A DNA stretch of 64,000 nt from Blasia pusilla (GCA_050084515.1 CM114271.1:55304001-55368000); one strand, 5' to 3'; counted from the stretch's first letter, positions 22,860 to 34,698 are shown. The notes: generated by a model from the letters alone, not told the origin. A program made the numbers and translations.

Positions 22860-25037
22860 TCTTAGATCATTACCAAACTCCTATGTCAAGAAATCTTTGT
22901 GCCCATACTTCAGGTATAAGTCTCCATGCGAGTAAATCAGCTTTCAAAACTTGGCAAGTTGTACGGCTATGCCCCGCAGGTGCCCAATAGTTGCAGCGTC
23001 TTTGGCTAGTCCTAACAACCCTACGTCTAGTACGAAATGCTTCAGTAGTTGCAAGTGGGATGCTCATTGGCGTACTATGGCCAACATCATCTTCATTCAC
23101 AAAATCCTCATGTAGAGGATAGGAGATCTCTTCACTGCCTTCTTGGCCTCTTTGTGTCCCGCCGGTTCTCCCTCCAGGAATGCAGACATAACGATGTCGA
23201 CCATGCTGAATTGCAAGAATGGGAGGTCGGAAATCCCATTATGGTATAAGTTCATCACTCTTCACAACCGGTATAATGCTTCTATAGATCCATCTGATGA
23301 AGTCGTTGGTCCATATTGGATCTACAAGTTTCTCAGAATCCATTCTCGTGATCACATCCCAAGCCATAACATGCGTACAAGGCCAACGAGTGTCTTGAAA
23401 CTCCAGGCATGAACAAGTGCACTCAGGCTGCAGTCAAACATGGAATTTCTTCCTACTAGTTGTGGAAGTCACAAGTGCATTCGTCGCATCTGAGACAAGT
23501 ACATCAAAACTGTGTGAATTGGCTTCATTGGCTCGATCACGAATAAGCGCATAAGTAGTCAGATTGGTCAAGTACTTCTCTAGGTGATATGCCTATGCTT
23601 TCCTTTCTACATGCGCTTTCATGATGTAATTCCACAACCCCCAAGCAATGACCAGGGGAGGACCCTCTCTGATCGGCTTAATTGCAGAATTGATGACCTC
23701 TACAAGATTTGAACTCACTTTGCCATAGCGTTGCAAAGGGAAAGCACACCTTGCAAACTTCTCCAATCCTATTTCTTGTAGGTACAAAGGTGCATTTGTT
23801 GGTCTTTGCATATGATGTCTCCCAATTCATTGATCCACATGTCATACCTACAAAACAATATCCATAATTGGTATTAGACGCTTAATTGTATGTCCGAATA
23901 TCAACCCGGACTATGAAAATGAAGAATAGGCGCCGTTTAGAAATGGTGTGAATAGACATAGTTTGGAATATTTAGCCTCCGGTTGGGATATGCTATGAAT
24001 AGCTGCCGTATAGGACGTGGACATATGATTAGCTGCCGAACAAACTATGAATAGCAATCGATAATAGCTACCGCCCAGAGAAAAATGATTTCAACCAAAG
24101 GACAAGTACACACGCAGCATATAGATTGAAAAAACATGTAAAAATGGAGAGGGTTATCCACTTACTTCTCTCGCGTCCGTGCAAAGAGGCAAGAAACGAA
24201 ATATTCTTTATCTACCTTTCCATATTGTGTTTCACATTTTTTCGCAAGTGTTGGGCACACATGCTGTGTCTATTTTTGGAAAATTTTATGCACTCCATGT
24301 AGAAGGCTCTTCTGTCTATCTAAAGCAAATAAAATCTTTAGATCATCCAACGCTTGAATTTCTTTCTTCAGATGTGAACAAAACCATTCCCATTCCTCAT
24401 TGGTCTCACAAGAAGATATCGCATATGCCAAGATTATGGTATTGGCGTTTCCATCCAACACTGAAGCAATAAAAATTGCATGGGGTGCTTCCTATTCTTT
24501 GTGTGGCATGCATCCAAGCCAACTACCTTCTGCACATAAGGGATAATAAATTTCATGGCAGAAGGAGATATGAACAATCTCTTAAACGGTGCTGATTTAT
24601 AATCCCACATATCCCAAGCCACAGTGGCAAGAGGATGAGCTTCTTTCACCGCCTCCATGAACAATGGGATAAGATGGAAATGACACGTTCATCCCCATTC
24701 ATCCAATCTCGGCAGATTTCTTTGCATCTCCAAGGAGGGAAGTAAATGGTATGTTTTTTGTAGGTTTTTGCAAGGACTTCTACAAGGCTAACTATTAGAA
24801 TATTTGGTTGATTTACAACCCTATGTGCTAATACCATTGATAACCACTTCATCTTGTGGGTAGGACCCCTCCATATATGAATGTGACTTGGACATGTGTG
24901 CTTCAAATTACACATAGTTATCTCACATAAGCCCAAATTCTTGTGTTGTTGACAATAGATCCTCCGTTCACAAATCTGATCTTGTGGAGGTGCACCCTTC
25001 CCCTTAACTGTAGCAGTATACCTAGCAAACTGTCCAC
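22860..25037 (-). pseudogene. Mutator-like (MULE) transposase, decayed
   Basis: Fragments in MULE order on the - strand: an N-terminal zinc-binding region from 25037 (CGQFARYTATVKGKG ... CNLKHTC); the catalytic core from 24664 (VGLDACH, first Asp), then after a frame change LDGNANTIILAYAIS with CETNEEWEWF, and LDRQKSLL (second catalytic Asp); a C-terminal part at 23811-23593; a SWIM finger near 23440-23380 (CTCSCLEFQDTRWPCTH, C-x-C ... C-x-H); and a zinc knuckle near 22990 (CNYWAPAGHSRTTC) whose second Cys is Trp. Frame changes and stops separate the pieces and an AGCCGC-repeat stretch interrupts near 23.93-24.08 kb. MULE transposases excise and insert DNA by a DDE mechanism; this copy cannot do so. 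Confidence 0.8.
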
Positions 25038-25039
25038 AT

Positions 25040-26150
25040 GCTTGGGGGGGGTCACTATATGGAGGGCTCTACATCACCTGCGACGTTTTAGAGTCTAGAC
25101 CCCCTAACTTATAAGTGAAAAAATAATTTTTCTCACCTTATGTATTTTAAAGGAATCATTTTTCATTTTTGGTACCCCTAAAATTCTTTAAGTAAAGCAA
25201 TCACTTGAAATAAATAAGACCTTGAAAGAAAAGAAAAGCACCAAGTTAAGTTAACATCCAACATGTTATCCTTACTCTATGACAGAGGGGAATTGAACCC
25301 CTAATTGAGCAAGAGGCTCAATCAGCCAATCTGTCATCCCCCTAGCCTACTCCCTCCCATTATCCTACTCACAATTCAAGAGTGTCAAGTACACTCTAAG
25401 CACACCCCATAAAAATATTTAATTTAACATATCTCAAACATAAAAAAAAACTCACCAAGATCAACTCACACTCTGAATATATGTAGTCAAAGCATGTAAG
25501 TCAACTGAATCAAGTATGTATATTCTATCTTGTACCCTTGATTTCATTGTCAAATTCACATTAGAGATCACCATTTCAATATCAATCCATTGCACATCTA
25601 TTGCATCATAACTGAACAAGGTTTTGGTGTTACCATGGCCGAAAGACTTGTACCAATTACACATAATACGACAAATGCTTCCCTTTTGTCCAGGAGGAGG
25701 TACAGGCCTGTTTAACAAGTCCAAGGCCGTACGACGTCTTGACCAATGTGAACCATTCTTTTGAATCATAAACACAATACGCCCCAACCAATACTCTTTT
25801 TTTGCAACTCCTGCCTCCACTGCAAGTTGTGTCTCTTTTCCCTTTCTTTTCTTTGACTTTGTTGATCTTGTGGAAGGGCCAACATTTGTTGTAGATTCAA
25901 ACAAAACTGCAATATCACTACCAACATCAACCAAACAAGTTGGGCAATTAGGATCACGTTCCTTTCCCTTACCAGTAGTGTAATAAGTCTTTTGGGCTAT
26001 TCGAGTTAGTCTATCCTTTGACATGAAAGGATTGCAAGTCAATTGACTTACAAGGGTGGATTTATAGATAATCTTGCCCTCATAAGTTAGAGTAGGCACT
26101 ATTGCATGGAGAATTTCCACATTAGTCAGTTCTGCTTGAACAGATGCAAA
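25040..26150 (-). repeat. Right arm of about 1.1 kb inverted repeat
   Basis: Reverse complement of 11005-12105. It begins at a G-run (GGGGGGGTCACTATATGGAG) mirroring the C-run of the left arm and includes the tRNA-like element and the coding frame. This arm is better preserved: its coding frame is longer and its tRNA-like stems are intact. Confidence 0.75.
25279..25337 (-). ncRNA. tRNA-like element without D arm (right arm)
   Basis: On the - strand the 59 nt form a 7-bp acceptor stem ATGACAG/CTGTCAT, a 5-bp anticodon stem TTGAG/CTCAA with 7-nt loop CCTCTTG, and a 5-bp T stem AGGGG/CCCCT with 7-nt loop TTCAATT, all perfectly paired. Only nine bases lie between acceptor and anticodon stems, too few for a D stem. 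The aligned left-arm copy has T33 and anticodon TCT (Arg). GGTTCAATTCC fits a pol III B box. No CCA end or terminator is evident. Confidence 0.45.
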
Positions 26151-26183
26151 CACATGCCTTACTTCATGTCCTAATACCTCCAT
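25461..26183 (-). CDS. Unknown mobile-element protein, 240 residues
   Basis: An intact 240-codon frame on the same strand as, and upstream of, the MULE transposase. It has a conserved-looking N-terminal half (HAIVPTLTYEGKIIYKSTLV), a lysine-rich linker (STKSKKRKGKETQ, a possible nuclear signal) and a C-terminal half ending RIYILDSVDLHALTTYI. Sequence upstream to about 26312 (FIRFYATVAFILDEFVQ) reads as an N-terminal continuation but is cut off by a one-base frame change, so the native protein was probably longer. A broken copy lies in the left arm. No family is recognised; it is probably an accessory protein of the element. Confidence 0.5.
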   Translation of the reverse strand: MEVLGHEVRHVFASVQAELTNVEILHAIVPTLTYEGKIIYKSTLVSQLTCNPFMSKDRLTRIAQKTYYTTGKGKERDPNCPTCLVDVGSDIAVLFESTTNVGPSTRSTKSKKRKGKETQLAVEAGVAKKEYWLGRIVFMIQKNGSHWSRRRTALDLLNRPVPPPGQKGSICRIMCNWYKSFGHGNTKTLFSYDAIDVQWIDIEMVISNVNLTMKSRVQDRIYILDSVDLHALTTYIQSVS

Positions 26184-26189
26184 TTCAAT

Positions 26190-27276
26190 GGATTTTGGAT
26201 CAATGTCAATATCTATTTTGACTCCAAATTGTCATCGGCTTGAACAAATTCATCAAGTATGAATGCGACAGTGGCATAAAATCGGATAAACTGAAACCTA
26301 TGGACACCGTCCATTAGATTGGCATAGAGATGATGAAAAATCGTTCAACAAGGAAAGCGGGCCAGATCAACCTAGTAGGGACTTGTCCAGAACGGATAAC
26401 CTCAATCGTGCTTGACGAAATCAGGCATATGCGACTGAGGAGCTCGGAAGATGGTCTATCCAGTGAAGAAGTTGAGCGTCGCCTTGAGATATTCTGATGC
26501 AACAAACTGGAAGAGAAGAAGGATAAAAAAGTCTGAAGTTTCTTGGATTCACCACCCCCCGGCCGACAAAAAAAAAATCCACTCACCTTCCAATCGACGC
26601 CCTCTCGCCTTACGAACAGCCTTACGAAATGAGGCTCCCCTTCTTCCCTTCTCTCCTTACAAAATCAGGCATCTCTGATCTAGAGCCATAACGCTTACCA
26701 TCCTCCGCCCTCAACTACGTTGTGCAATCAGATACGAAGGAAAGGAAAGCACTCAAGAGAATAGAGGCACGATAAGAAAGCAAGAAAAAAAGGAGCATAC
26801 CAACTGCCGGGCCACTCCCGATCACTTTCTCCTACTACGCCACTCGAGTCTCTTCCGATCACGCTCTCCTACTGCACCACCACTCCCGAGCAACAAAACC
26901 CAAACTCTGCTCGGAAGGGATTCAAGTGGCGGCTCAATTTGCCGCTCAAAGCTTGTCTCCGAAGGCCAAAACCCTAGACCCAACAAACCCAAATCAAATT
27001 GAGAGGGAAACTTGAAAGTAAGGACTCCCTTCTTCCCTCTAAAGCTTTTCCATAAAATTGATTTTTTTAGCTAGGGAAGCTAATTTTTGTAAAAAAATAA
27101 TTTAATATATGTTGATGTGACATGTATAAACCCTATCTTATCTTAACATTTTCCATGGAAGGAAGACTAATAAAAAATACCCTATTGTTCTTATAAGAGT
27201 TTGATGGAATAAAGTATGCCCTATTGTTCTTCCACAAAACTTAATAAGTCTTCCGAGGGACGCAATTAAAAAACCC
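26190..27276. other. Spacer right of the inverted repeat
   Basis: 26190-26312 contains the broken N-terminal continuation of the neighbouring unknown protein (-). From 26320 to 27276 only short frames exist. 26800-27010 is C-rich and includes AAAACCCTAGACCC, a telo-box-like word often found in plant leaders. 27050-27260 is AT-rich. No gene is supported. Confidence 0.35.
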
Positions 27277-28515
27277 CTAACTTTTTCGCATGTGATGGGG
27301 CGTTTGTGTGGAAGTGAGACCCTCGAGTCCACATGCCCCATTCCTGGCCATAGAAACTCTTCTTCTATCACATGATGCATCAGCATGCTTTCTCCGTTTG
27401 TCCATGCTGACGTCTGAGTTTACCGTTGAATCAGTGAAAGAATTTCTAAACAAAGGCTGGTTAGGCCTCTTGCTATGCTGTGGGCGCCATGGGATTTCCA
27501 TTCCACATGGGTCGGGCCGTATCCGTGGATCTTGAAAATCTTCACTCTGTCCACAAGTATCACCAATTGAAAAATCCAAGGAGTATTGGCGGAAACTATT
27601 CTCCCTTTCTCCTCTGCAAGATGTAGGGAACACAGATGATTGGGTGGATTTAGAAGCCATCCGGCCTTCAGGAATGAATGGCTCCTTCAATTTGGTAGGT
27701 AGTACCTCATTCGCCACCGTTGGATGGTAGATATTTTCCTCCCTGATAATAGCCGCCGTCACATTCTCTGTTGCTTCTATAAAGTGAATATCCGCCGCTG
27801 GTTCTATCACTTTTTCGGTATTTGAAACACTTCCATTAGCTACCTTTCGTGCACTCGGATTAGCTGTAGTTGTTGCACTGAAAATAGCCGCAGTGGAGCT
27901 CATCAACCATTCCTCGGCTATCAGACATATTGAAAATACCATCTAACCTAGTGCTTATGTGAGGTAAAGGTGAAGGGCGTACAACACAGGTTTCCTTGGT
28001 TGGAGGATCATAATGCAAGTCTCCACTATTTGGTGTCTTCAAATCACTACTCGGCTTCTCCTAATGTTTGTTCGGCACACCCTTTCCTCTTATCTTCGCA
28101 TAATATCTGCATATTTTGCTCCGCGCGCAATGTTTTGCTCTATAGTTTAAGGAGCACCAACAGTCAAGAGCAAACTCAAATTCTTCGATGTTTCAAAACA
28201 CTTGCTTCAATTTTATCCGCTCTACATGCCTTCTAATTGCGCATGACAACCTCAATGTTGTTAATCGCTCATACTTTCCATGCGGCTGAGGATAATACAC
28301 TACAAACATGCACTCTTATCATGTATCTACAAAATCTCCTCCACGGTGGATATTTCGACTCCAACTGCATTGCTAGCATGTGTTTACCTTCTTCCAAGAT
28401 GAAGCCTTCCAGATTAGGATCACGTGTAGATATGGATGCTCTCCACAACTTGAAAGCGACCAGAGACTTTGTTGATAATCGCCTTCGTTCGGAAGGCCCA
28501 CACTTCTCCTCTTAG
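27277..28515 (-). pseudogene. Degenerate coding-like region, product unknown
   Basis: On the - strand an 80-codon frame without early ATG (28515 to about 28283) reads SLVAFKLWRASISTRDPNLE, then EEGKHMLAMQLESKYPPWRR; it ends at a TGA. Downstream, a 221-codon frame (27942-27277) is polar and low-complexity with a basic C-terminal part (DKRRKHADASCDRRRVS). Composition suggests former protein-coding sequence in this orientation, possibly one gene broken by stops and frame changes. No family is recognised. Confidence 0.3.
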
Positions 28516-28519
28516 TGAT

Positions 28520-29748
28520 GGCTACGATTTTCATCCACAGGAAAATAATGTCTACTCAGGTTTGGACATTTGTGTGGAGCGCTAGGTACCATCCATTTGG
28601 TAATTGTATTAGTGAAGAGTAAAACAAGCATGTGCCAAAGAGTAAGATTTTGCCATGAGAAACACATGATTTAGTGCTTAGCAATAGATCATGTGCTTCT
28701 CATGTGTATCACCAAGTTGTGGCATAGCCCTAACTACGGATTGTTCTTGTATGATAATACTTCAGATTACAATAGCCACGTAGAAGAACTTTACAACCAA
28801 CGTGGCACTTCCAAGGGGGTAGTGCAAGCAAGAAACTTTGCGGAGGGACCACCTAGGCAACTAAAGATGGGGAGGGGGCCACTTAAGCAAATTCCCACTT
28901 CAGTTGAACAATTTGTTTATCCAAAATTGTTAATTCAAGCGGCAGGTCCTCATCATTTCCCGGGAGTCACACGGGTGTGCGTGGACGCCAACACTAGACC
29001 GTAGTGAACTAGGCTATCCAAAGCCCACGTCCTCTAGATCCGACTCTCGGGAGAAATGTCCGACATCGGACGGCTAGAAATTCACGCGATTGCTTGCGGA
29101 AAAGTAGCATCAACATTGAATTGCAGGCTGCATTGAGGTTCTATGGTGCACATGAGTTGAGGAGGTAGAGCGGGAGGAAGTGGGGAGTTGGAACTAGCAA
29201 AGTCGGCCAATTTTCAGAAGGGATGGTTCACATAAAAATCTGTCCATTTGCAGAGAGGAGGTAGGATTGTTAGCTCTGAGGAAGCGCAACTAGTTGGGAC
29301 TCTGGTGAGAAATCATGGAGCTATGAAGCTGCCAGAACTCGGTGATAGCAGGCTTTCATAATCCTAAAGCCAGTATCAACTCTGCATCTTCACTAGGGTC
29401 CGCAAATGTATTCTAGTCCCGTCGAGATCTTGTGAAAGGTTCACTTATTAGTACGGAGATGTTGCGAAGGAGGAGACACGAGGGATTTAATTGGAAATCC
29501 AGCATTTCCGCTCCATCCTCAGGTGTTGAAGCGGCAACGACAACTTCCAGCAGTTTTTCCGATTCTCAAATTGCGGTTGAAACCAGGTAATCTTTGGCTC
29601 TGTTGTAAGTTGGACGTTTAAACAGGTTATAAATATTGAAAACCTACGTACCTTACTGGCGTATTATTCTCACTTCCGTGACACTGGTAAGTTCTGCTTT
29701 TGAATGTGAGACGTGCGTCAAGACTGTGCAAGTGTTTGCAGCTATTTA
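28520..29748. other. Spacer before the inverted block A copy
   Basis: No gene or repeat is recognised. The + strand frame 28693-29004 (103 codons) has no convincing features. The right edge at 29748/29749 is the exact end of homology to block A. Confidence 0.35.
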
Positions 29749-30034
29749 TTTCGTTTCATTCTAATTTTCTTTAGAGTATTTTCCGACATTATAATTCTTT
29801 AGTCACTGGCCCACTATTAAAAGAGGATTTCCTTGTGTCCTTATTAGATAAAATAAATTAATTAAACCTATGCAGAGCAGCCCAACTCTGTGAACCTGAT
29901 CACGCATGCGCAGCTCACGAGGTGCTCAAGATTCACTTGACTCGACTTATTTCCGGATTTCAACTTTCAAATAATTTAATAAACGTCTGTTGTAGGGAAA
30001 CGCCTCGAGCGCTATCATATTTTTCTTTACGTAC

Positions 30035-30300
30035 GGCTGCAGCTAGTGCGACAGCCGAAGCAGTCAATGAAACAGGCAGAATTCCCTGGGGCAATGGTGC
30101 TTCTACTCAGGCATTTCGTCGGGCATGTAAGAATTTTCTGGTAGCATTCCGACTTGGAAAATGCACCGGGCCCTATCAGGGCTTCCTGCAGCAGTTGGCA
30201 GGGCATCAGAGTCTTCCGCCAACACCCCTACGAATAGGGCAACCGCCGCCGATAACAGCAGAACCACAACAGTGCTGCCACCACTCCTCGCAGCTGCCAA
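30035..30300 (-). pseudogene. Root-cap gene, block A' copy: exon 1 only, broken
   Basis: This is the homologue of copy A exon 1 (SGGSTVVVLLLSAAVALFVGVLAEDS). Three lesions are visible. The start codon is TTG at 30300-30298 where copy A has ATG. A 2-bp deletion (CAAGTCGG against CAAGCGTCGG) shifts the frame after CIFQ. The intron and all of exon 2 are deleted: the donor GTACGTAA at about 30034 is followed within about 20 bp by sequence equal to the 3' flank of copy A (GCGCTCGAGG). The exon length is 266 nt against 268. The copy cannot make the protein. Confidence 0.88.
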
Positions 30301-30419
30301 TTTTGGGCTCGGAATCCCAGATCTACTTAAGAGAAATTAAACGCACGTTGTCCCGCTCAATATCGGCAGAAAATATAGGACATGTGCCCCGTGATCTGAG
30401 GAAGAATAAGCTTGTAAAG

Positions 30420-31000
30420 AATGAATGATATTACACATATATGTGAAATAATTTTTCTCCAGTTGTTAATGCGTTAACAAATCTCTCCGCGAAAGAAATT
30501 AATTATTATTCAAATAAACTTTTTTCTCTCCCATCAAATAATAAATAAGAAAACAATTTCCCATATCCACATTATATTATAATAAGAAGATAATACTTTA
30601 ATTAACATGTTTATATTTTCTATGGAAACGATTTGTTATGGATTTGAAAACAAATAAATTTTTTAAATAAAAATAATAGAAAAAAATAATAGGATTTAAT
30701 TTAATTGAAGATAATAATTTAATATTGATTTAATATATATGAAAAATAGATTAAAATTTAATAATTATAAAAATAGTGTAATTTGATTAATGTGAATTAT
30801 ATTTATGGAAGAATGATTTGATGATAATTTTTTGGATGTGACCTATTTTATATTTATGAGGAATGATTTAATAATGATTTTATATATATGAAAAATAATT
30901 GTTCGAATAAATAATAGATTTAGTTTGATGAGATTTATAAAAGACTTTTGTTTAGAAAAAAAAGGGAAATCTTTTTTTCTAAAATTTATATATACGTACG
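30420..31000. repeat. AT-rich segment specific to the A' arm
   Basis: About 580 bp is dominated by A/T with repeated 'gatttaat(a)', 'aataataga' and 'tatatatgaaaaat' words. It sits where block A has its 5' flanking region and has no counterpart there. It could be an AT-rich insertion or local expansion. No coding signal. Confidence 0.6.
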
Positions 31001-33925
31001 GGCATGTGATATATATATATATTTATCTATTCGCTGGGCCTAAAGTGCCCGCGCATTCTTTAACGTGCTCCCATCAACGTACACAAGCATGCATATACCT
31101 TTCCGGTAAAGTGAAGATATTATTTCGTGGACGCTCAGCCTCATGATTAAGCGTAACCGATGAAGCCATCTCCTTCAATTAACGCCTTTTGCTCTAGTTT
31201 TATCACGCTCGCAATTCTGCACGATATATGTGTTCACAGTGAAGAATAGGCGTTTTGCATATGGCCTCCATGAGATACCGTAAGGTTAATAATCTTACGT
31301 CTGATGTAGCTTCATATACCTAAACCCTTCATATACCCTTCGAAGTCTATGCGGTTCAATAGATTATTAATACTTACATGATTACATTTCGGAAAAGTTA
31401 AACATCCCGAGGAAAGGATTTGTAGTTGGCAACTAAAAACCCTTTCCTTGGTTTAACTTTTCGAAACGTATTTCTCAAGAATTTATTGTATTTTCCCAAT
31501 GGGAAAAACACAATAAATTCTTTCATAGGGAAAAGAAACTCTTATTTTGCTAATCTGCCTGCGCATGCTTCTAGCAAATACACAGATATGTATAATCCAC
31601 ATGAGATCTAAGGACACGGGCAAGCTGTACCTCTCTCTAGTTGAAAGCTATATACATGGATTGCAACTCAGCACGAAGCTCACATGTAAATGCATGTGTG
31701 AGTGCGTGCGGCATCTGGATATGGTGTGTGAATATTCTGATATCTCATAACTGACCAGACCGTTAGTGAAACATATACTGGAAGTTTTCGAGGGTGTATG
31801 CATCCTGATGTCATATTAGACGAAGGGTTGCTGGATTGCTAGTTAGGTGGCACTATTCAATCTTCAGTCCGTCCAGCGAACTCAGATCTAGCTATGAACT
31901 TCAATTCGGAAAAGTACAATCCACTTCCAGAATTAAACTGTGTGCAATCGATCTCCAAGTACAGGTGACCTCCAAGAAGTTTTCTGAATTTTAAGTTTCG
32001 AAGTCAGTGGAGAATACTTGGAAGACTTGCGGTATAATTCTTCTCAGGGCACTCGTTTTGGTGTCTGATCAGGAAGCACTCAAATTCCATGACTGGGCTT
32101 ACTGTTTCTGACCATGAAGGTATACTAAGCGAAACACTCTCTTCCGGTTCTAGTTGCGACTTTTGTGTGCGGTTGCAGAAGATCATGCAGGCCTAGCCAG
32201 GAAGTCGATCCCAAGCGCACATGGTCGACGTCCCACTTTAAATCCCGAATGTACTCCTCGAGCGTCTAGACTTCAATGTGCCTGCACATAGACATGCAGT
32301 CCAGGCCTCGCGATCAGAACAACGGTCGATTCCAACAGCAACCTCCCTGCGTTTATGAGCGTTTTCAACTCGCAGTAATCGATCGCACATCTCGTTTGAT
32401 GTTCTGTGCTTAGTATGACGCTCTTTCCGAACGTGAACTTGGAGCCCACGAGTCTTCTTGCTTCTTTAGTTTGTGGATGACATGTACACCTGTGAATCTG
32501 CACCCATTTCCAACGTAGCTCTGGCGAACCCGCGGCAACTTATCTTTGCGTTGGCTTTGTATCTATACGTACAATTCGGATTCGTAAATTATGATGGGAA
32601 AGTACTTCCCCAAATTGTCGTCCTTCAATTCCTTCAAATTGTAGGAAACGCTCCTCCCTTTCAATGAAGTCTGCGCAGTTAAAAACTGTAGTAAGACGGT
32701 GTGTCTGGAGAATACTCGCTCTATCTGTATTCCCGCTTAGAACGACCTACATTGCATCTCATGAACCACGAATATTCTAGCTTAGCATTCATTTTAGTAA
32801 TGATGCAAGCTGGACGCCTCTACTTTCTAAGAAACAGGGGTAGATAGATCACCCCTGCTAGCGGTTAACGGTGGGCACTGAGAAGATACCGATCGTGACC
32901 AGATTCTCGTCGGCAGGCTTTGCAAGAAGGCTACAGTGTCATGCAATCGAAAAAGTGGGGGACTGATTCCAACGAAAGAAGTGTGTATACCTATTTTGGG
33001 AAAATACAGAATTCGGGTGGACGTGAAGAGAGGGAAAGCGCTGCAAACTGCCTTGAGTTCTGATTTTGCCAAGGCGATTATTATGTTGCGCTTGCGAGCA
33101 GCCTCCGTTTCAATTGCTGCCTTTTGCAAACTTGGGCTTGGGAATCCTGGGTATTGAATGTGACGAGGTACCGTATGGGTGTATCTGAAAGTAGTTAGGT
33201 TACACGCATAATAACTGCCGCTTTTGGTCGTCAGCAGTCCGTTCGGAGTGCAGGGATTTGGGTTACTTTGTTCGACCTCATTCTAGTTCACAGTTAATCA
33301 CGAGATTCCGAGTAAATAAGGATCAGTGATTTATCTCGAAATTAACATAGAGAATACACTCGTGATCACTTGCACATATCCATTGTTGTGCACGGGTCTA
33401 CATCTCTCAACATTTACCTTTCCATCACAGAACCTCAACTTTTCAATCTTCAGAGTTCCCAATGGAGGGGGCTTTTAGGTGTGTCCAACATTCTTTCTTC
33501 TAAGCGTCAGATCTCAAAGCCACTTATATGTAGCAAGAGGTCCATGCTGCCGTCTTTGCGTTTCTACTGCAATGAAAGTGCGTGTTGTATGGGAGTAACT
33601 TCATCGAGGCAATAATTTCCGTTATTTGGACCCCAACGTTTGAGTAGGTGTGACGCTGATTGTGATATCCAAGTACGTGGAATCTGATTTCTGTGCACGC
33701 GCGATCGAGCGAGGGCGCGTACACACGTTCAATTGCTTCGAGCTCTAGAAGGACTTACAATGTAAGATTAACAGATGAATGAGGTACTCCTTTTTGTTGG
33801 AATGCTGAAGTGGGAACGTGTGCGGGTGGGGATGTTACCACCGATTGAAGTAATTCATGACAGATTGATGAGACATCCATACTTAGAATGTGTTGAAGCA
33901 GCGAATTAGTGTCTTCACGTGTCGA

Positions 33926-34358
33926 TAGTGGTCGCTTGCAACGGATTAGTTTCGTGACCGCACTTCCAGTTGGCACATTTCGATTGCAAAATTTTGGTTA
34001 CGTTGTGATTTTCACAACCTCCCTCAATTGATGAAAAGTGCTATGATACAATTATTCGTGAGTCGTTCGAGGATTGGCGGAATTAGTAGCAAAAGCCAGA
34101 CGAAAACCAGTTTTAACTAGTTTCCTGGAAGTTTGATTATTGCATCATCCAAACGAATCATTTATCGGAAACATTTCAGAAGAGATTAAAAAGAAAATAA
34201 CTCTACACTGCACTGCGATAGACCTCATTAGAAACCGCTGTTACAGGAAAGCAGAATCTATGCAGGCTTTGCAAGGCATACCGAGAAAATGTTTGAGGCA
34301 CAGTACCAGTTGGCACCAAATCCATGAATTGACAGCAGTGCTGGCCCGTCTGTTCCTT
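33926..34358. other. Junction between block A' and block B second copy
   Basis: About 430 bp is unmatched in the first arm. Its right part (34258-34358, -) continues the hydrolase-like frame that block B truncates in the other arm, so this end appears to preserve the original neighbourhood of block B. Confidence 0.5.
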
Positions 34359-34611
34359 GTATGTTTGCTTGTATTCTATCGCAGACGTACGCACCGTTAA
34401 ATAAAAAGTCTTGTTGAGCTGGAGCCAAAGTACACATCTCTCCCACATTCGCCTCCGGTTTCAGATCCATTTTGAAAAGCGGCAAACAAGGGTCGAGATG
34501 CATCCCAAACACATCTAGATCATTTCCAAAAATCGATCGTACAGCCCTAGGGGTTCCCAGTAAGTAGCAAATCTTCGTATGGGCCCTATCGAGCAAGTCT
34601 CTGTCAAGGAG
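34258..34611 (-). pseudogene. Alpha/beta-hydrolase N-terminal fragment (second, longer copy)
   Basis: The frame reads LFNGAYVCDRIQANIQGTDG, then PALLSIHGFGANWYCASNI, resembling the N-terminal strands of plant alpha/beta hydrolases in which HGFG forms the oxyanion hole. A donor-like GTATGC follows ATTTTCTCG near 34282. The nucleophile elbow, Asp and His of the catalytic triad are not visible in the 433-bp interval before block A', so the rest of the gene is missing or displaced. Family assignment is from motif recognition only. Confidence 0.5.
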
Positions 34612-34698
34612 CATAGACCGAATCTATACCACTTCAACCTGCAGCGCCGAGCAACCTTGAATCGTCTGATCATCGGACTCTGCACTTCCACACCCGGA

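Larger units (their letters stand above)
29749..33925 (-). repeat. Block A', inverted diverged copy of 272-5954
   Basis: The reverse complement aligns with block A in order, with many substitutions. Differences include deletion of root-cap exon 2 and intron, an AT-rich segment (about 30420-31000) not found in block A, and absence of the material at about 2.56-3.59 kb of block A. The left edge (29749) corresponds to 5954 and the right edge (about 33925) to about 272. Confidence 0.8.

Noticed and set aside
25279-25337. A functional nuclear tRNA gene
   Set aside because: The D arm is absent and the right copy has C at position 33; it is kept only as a tRNA-like relic.
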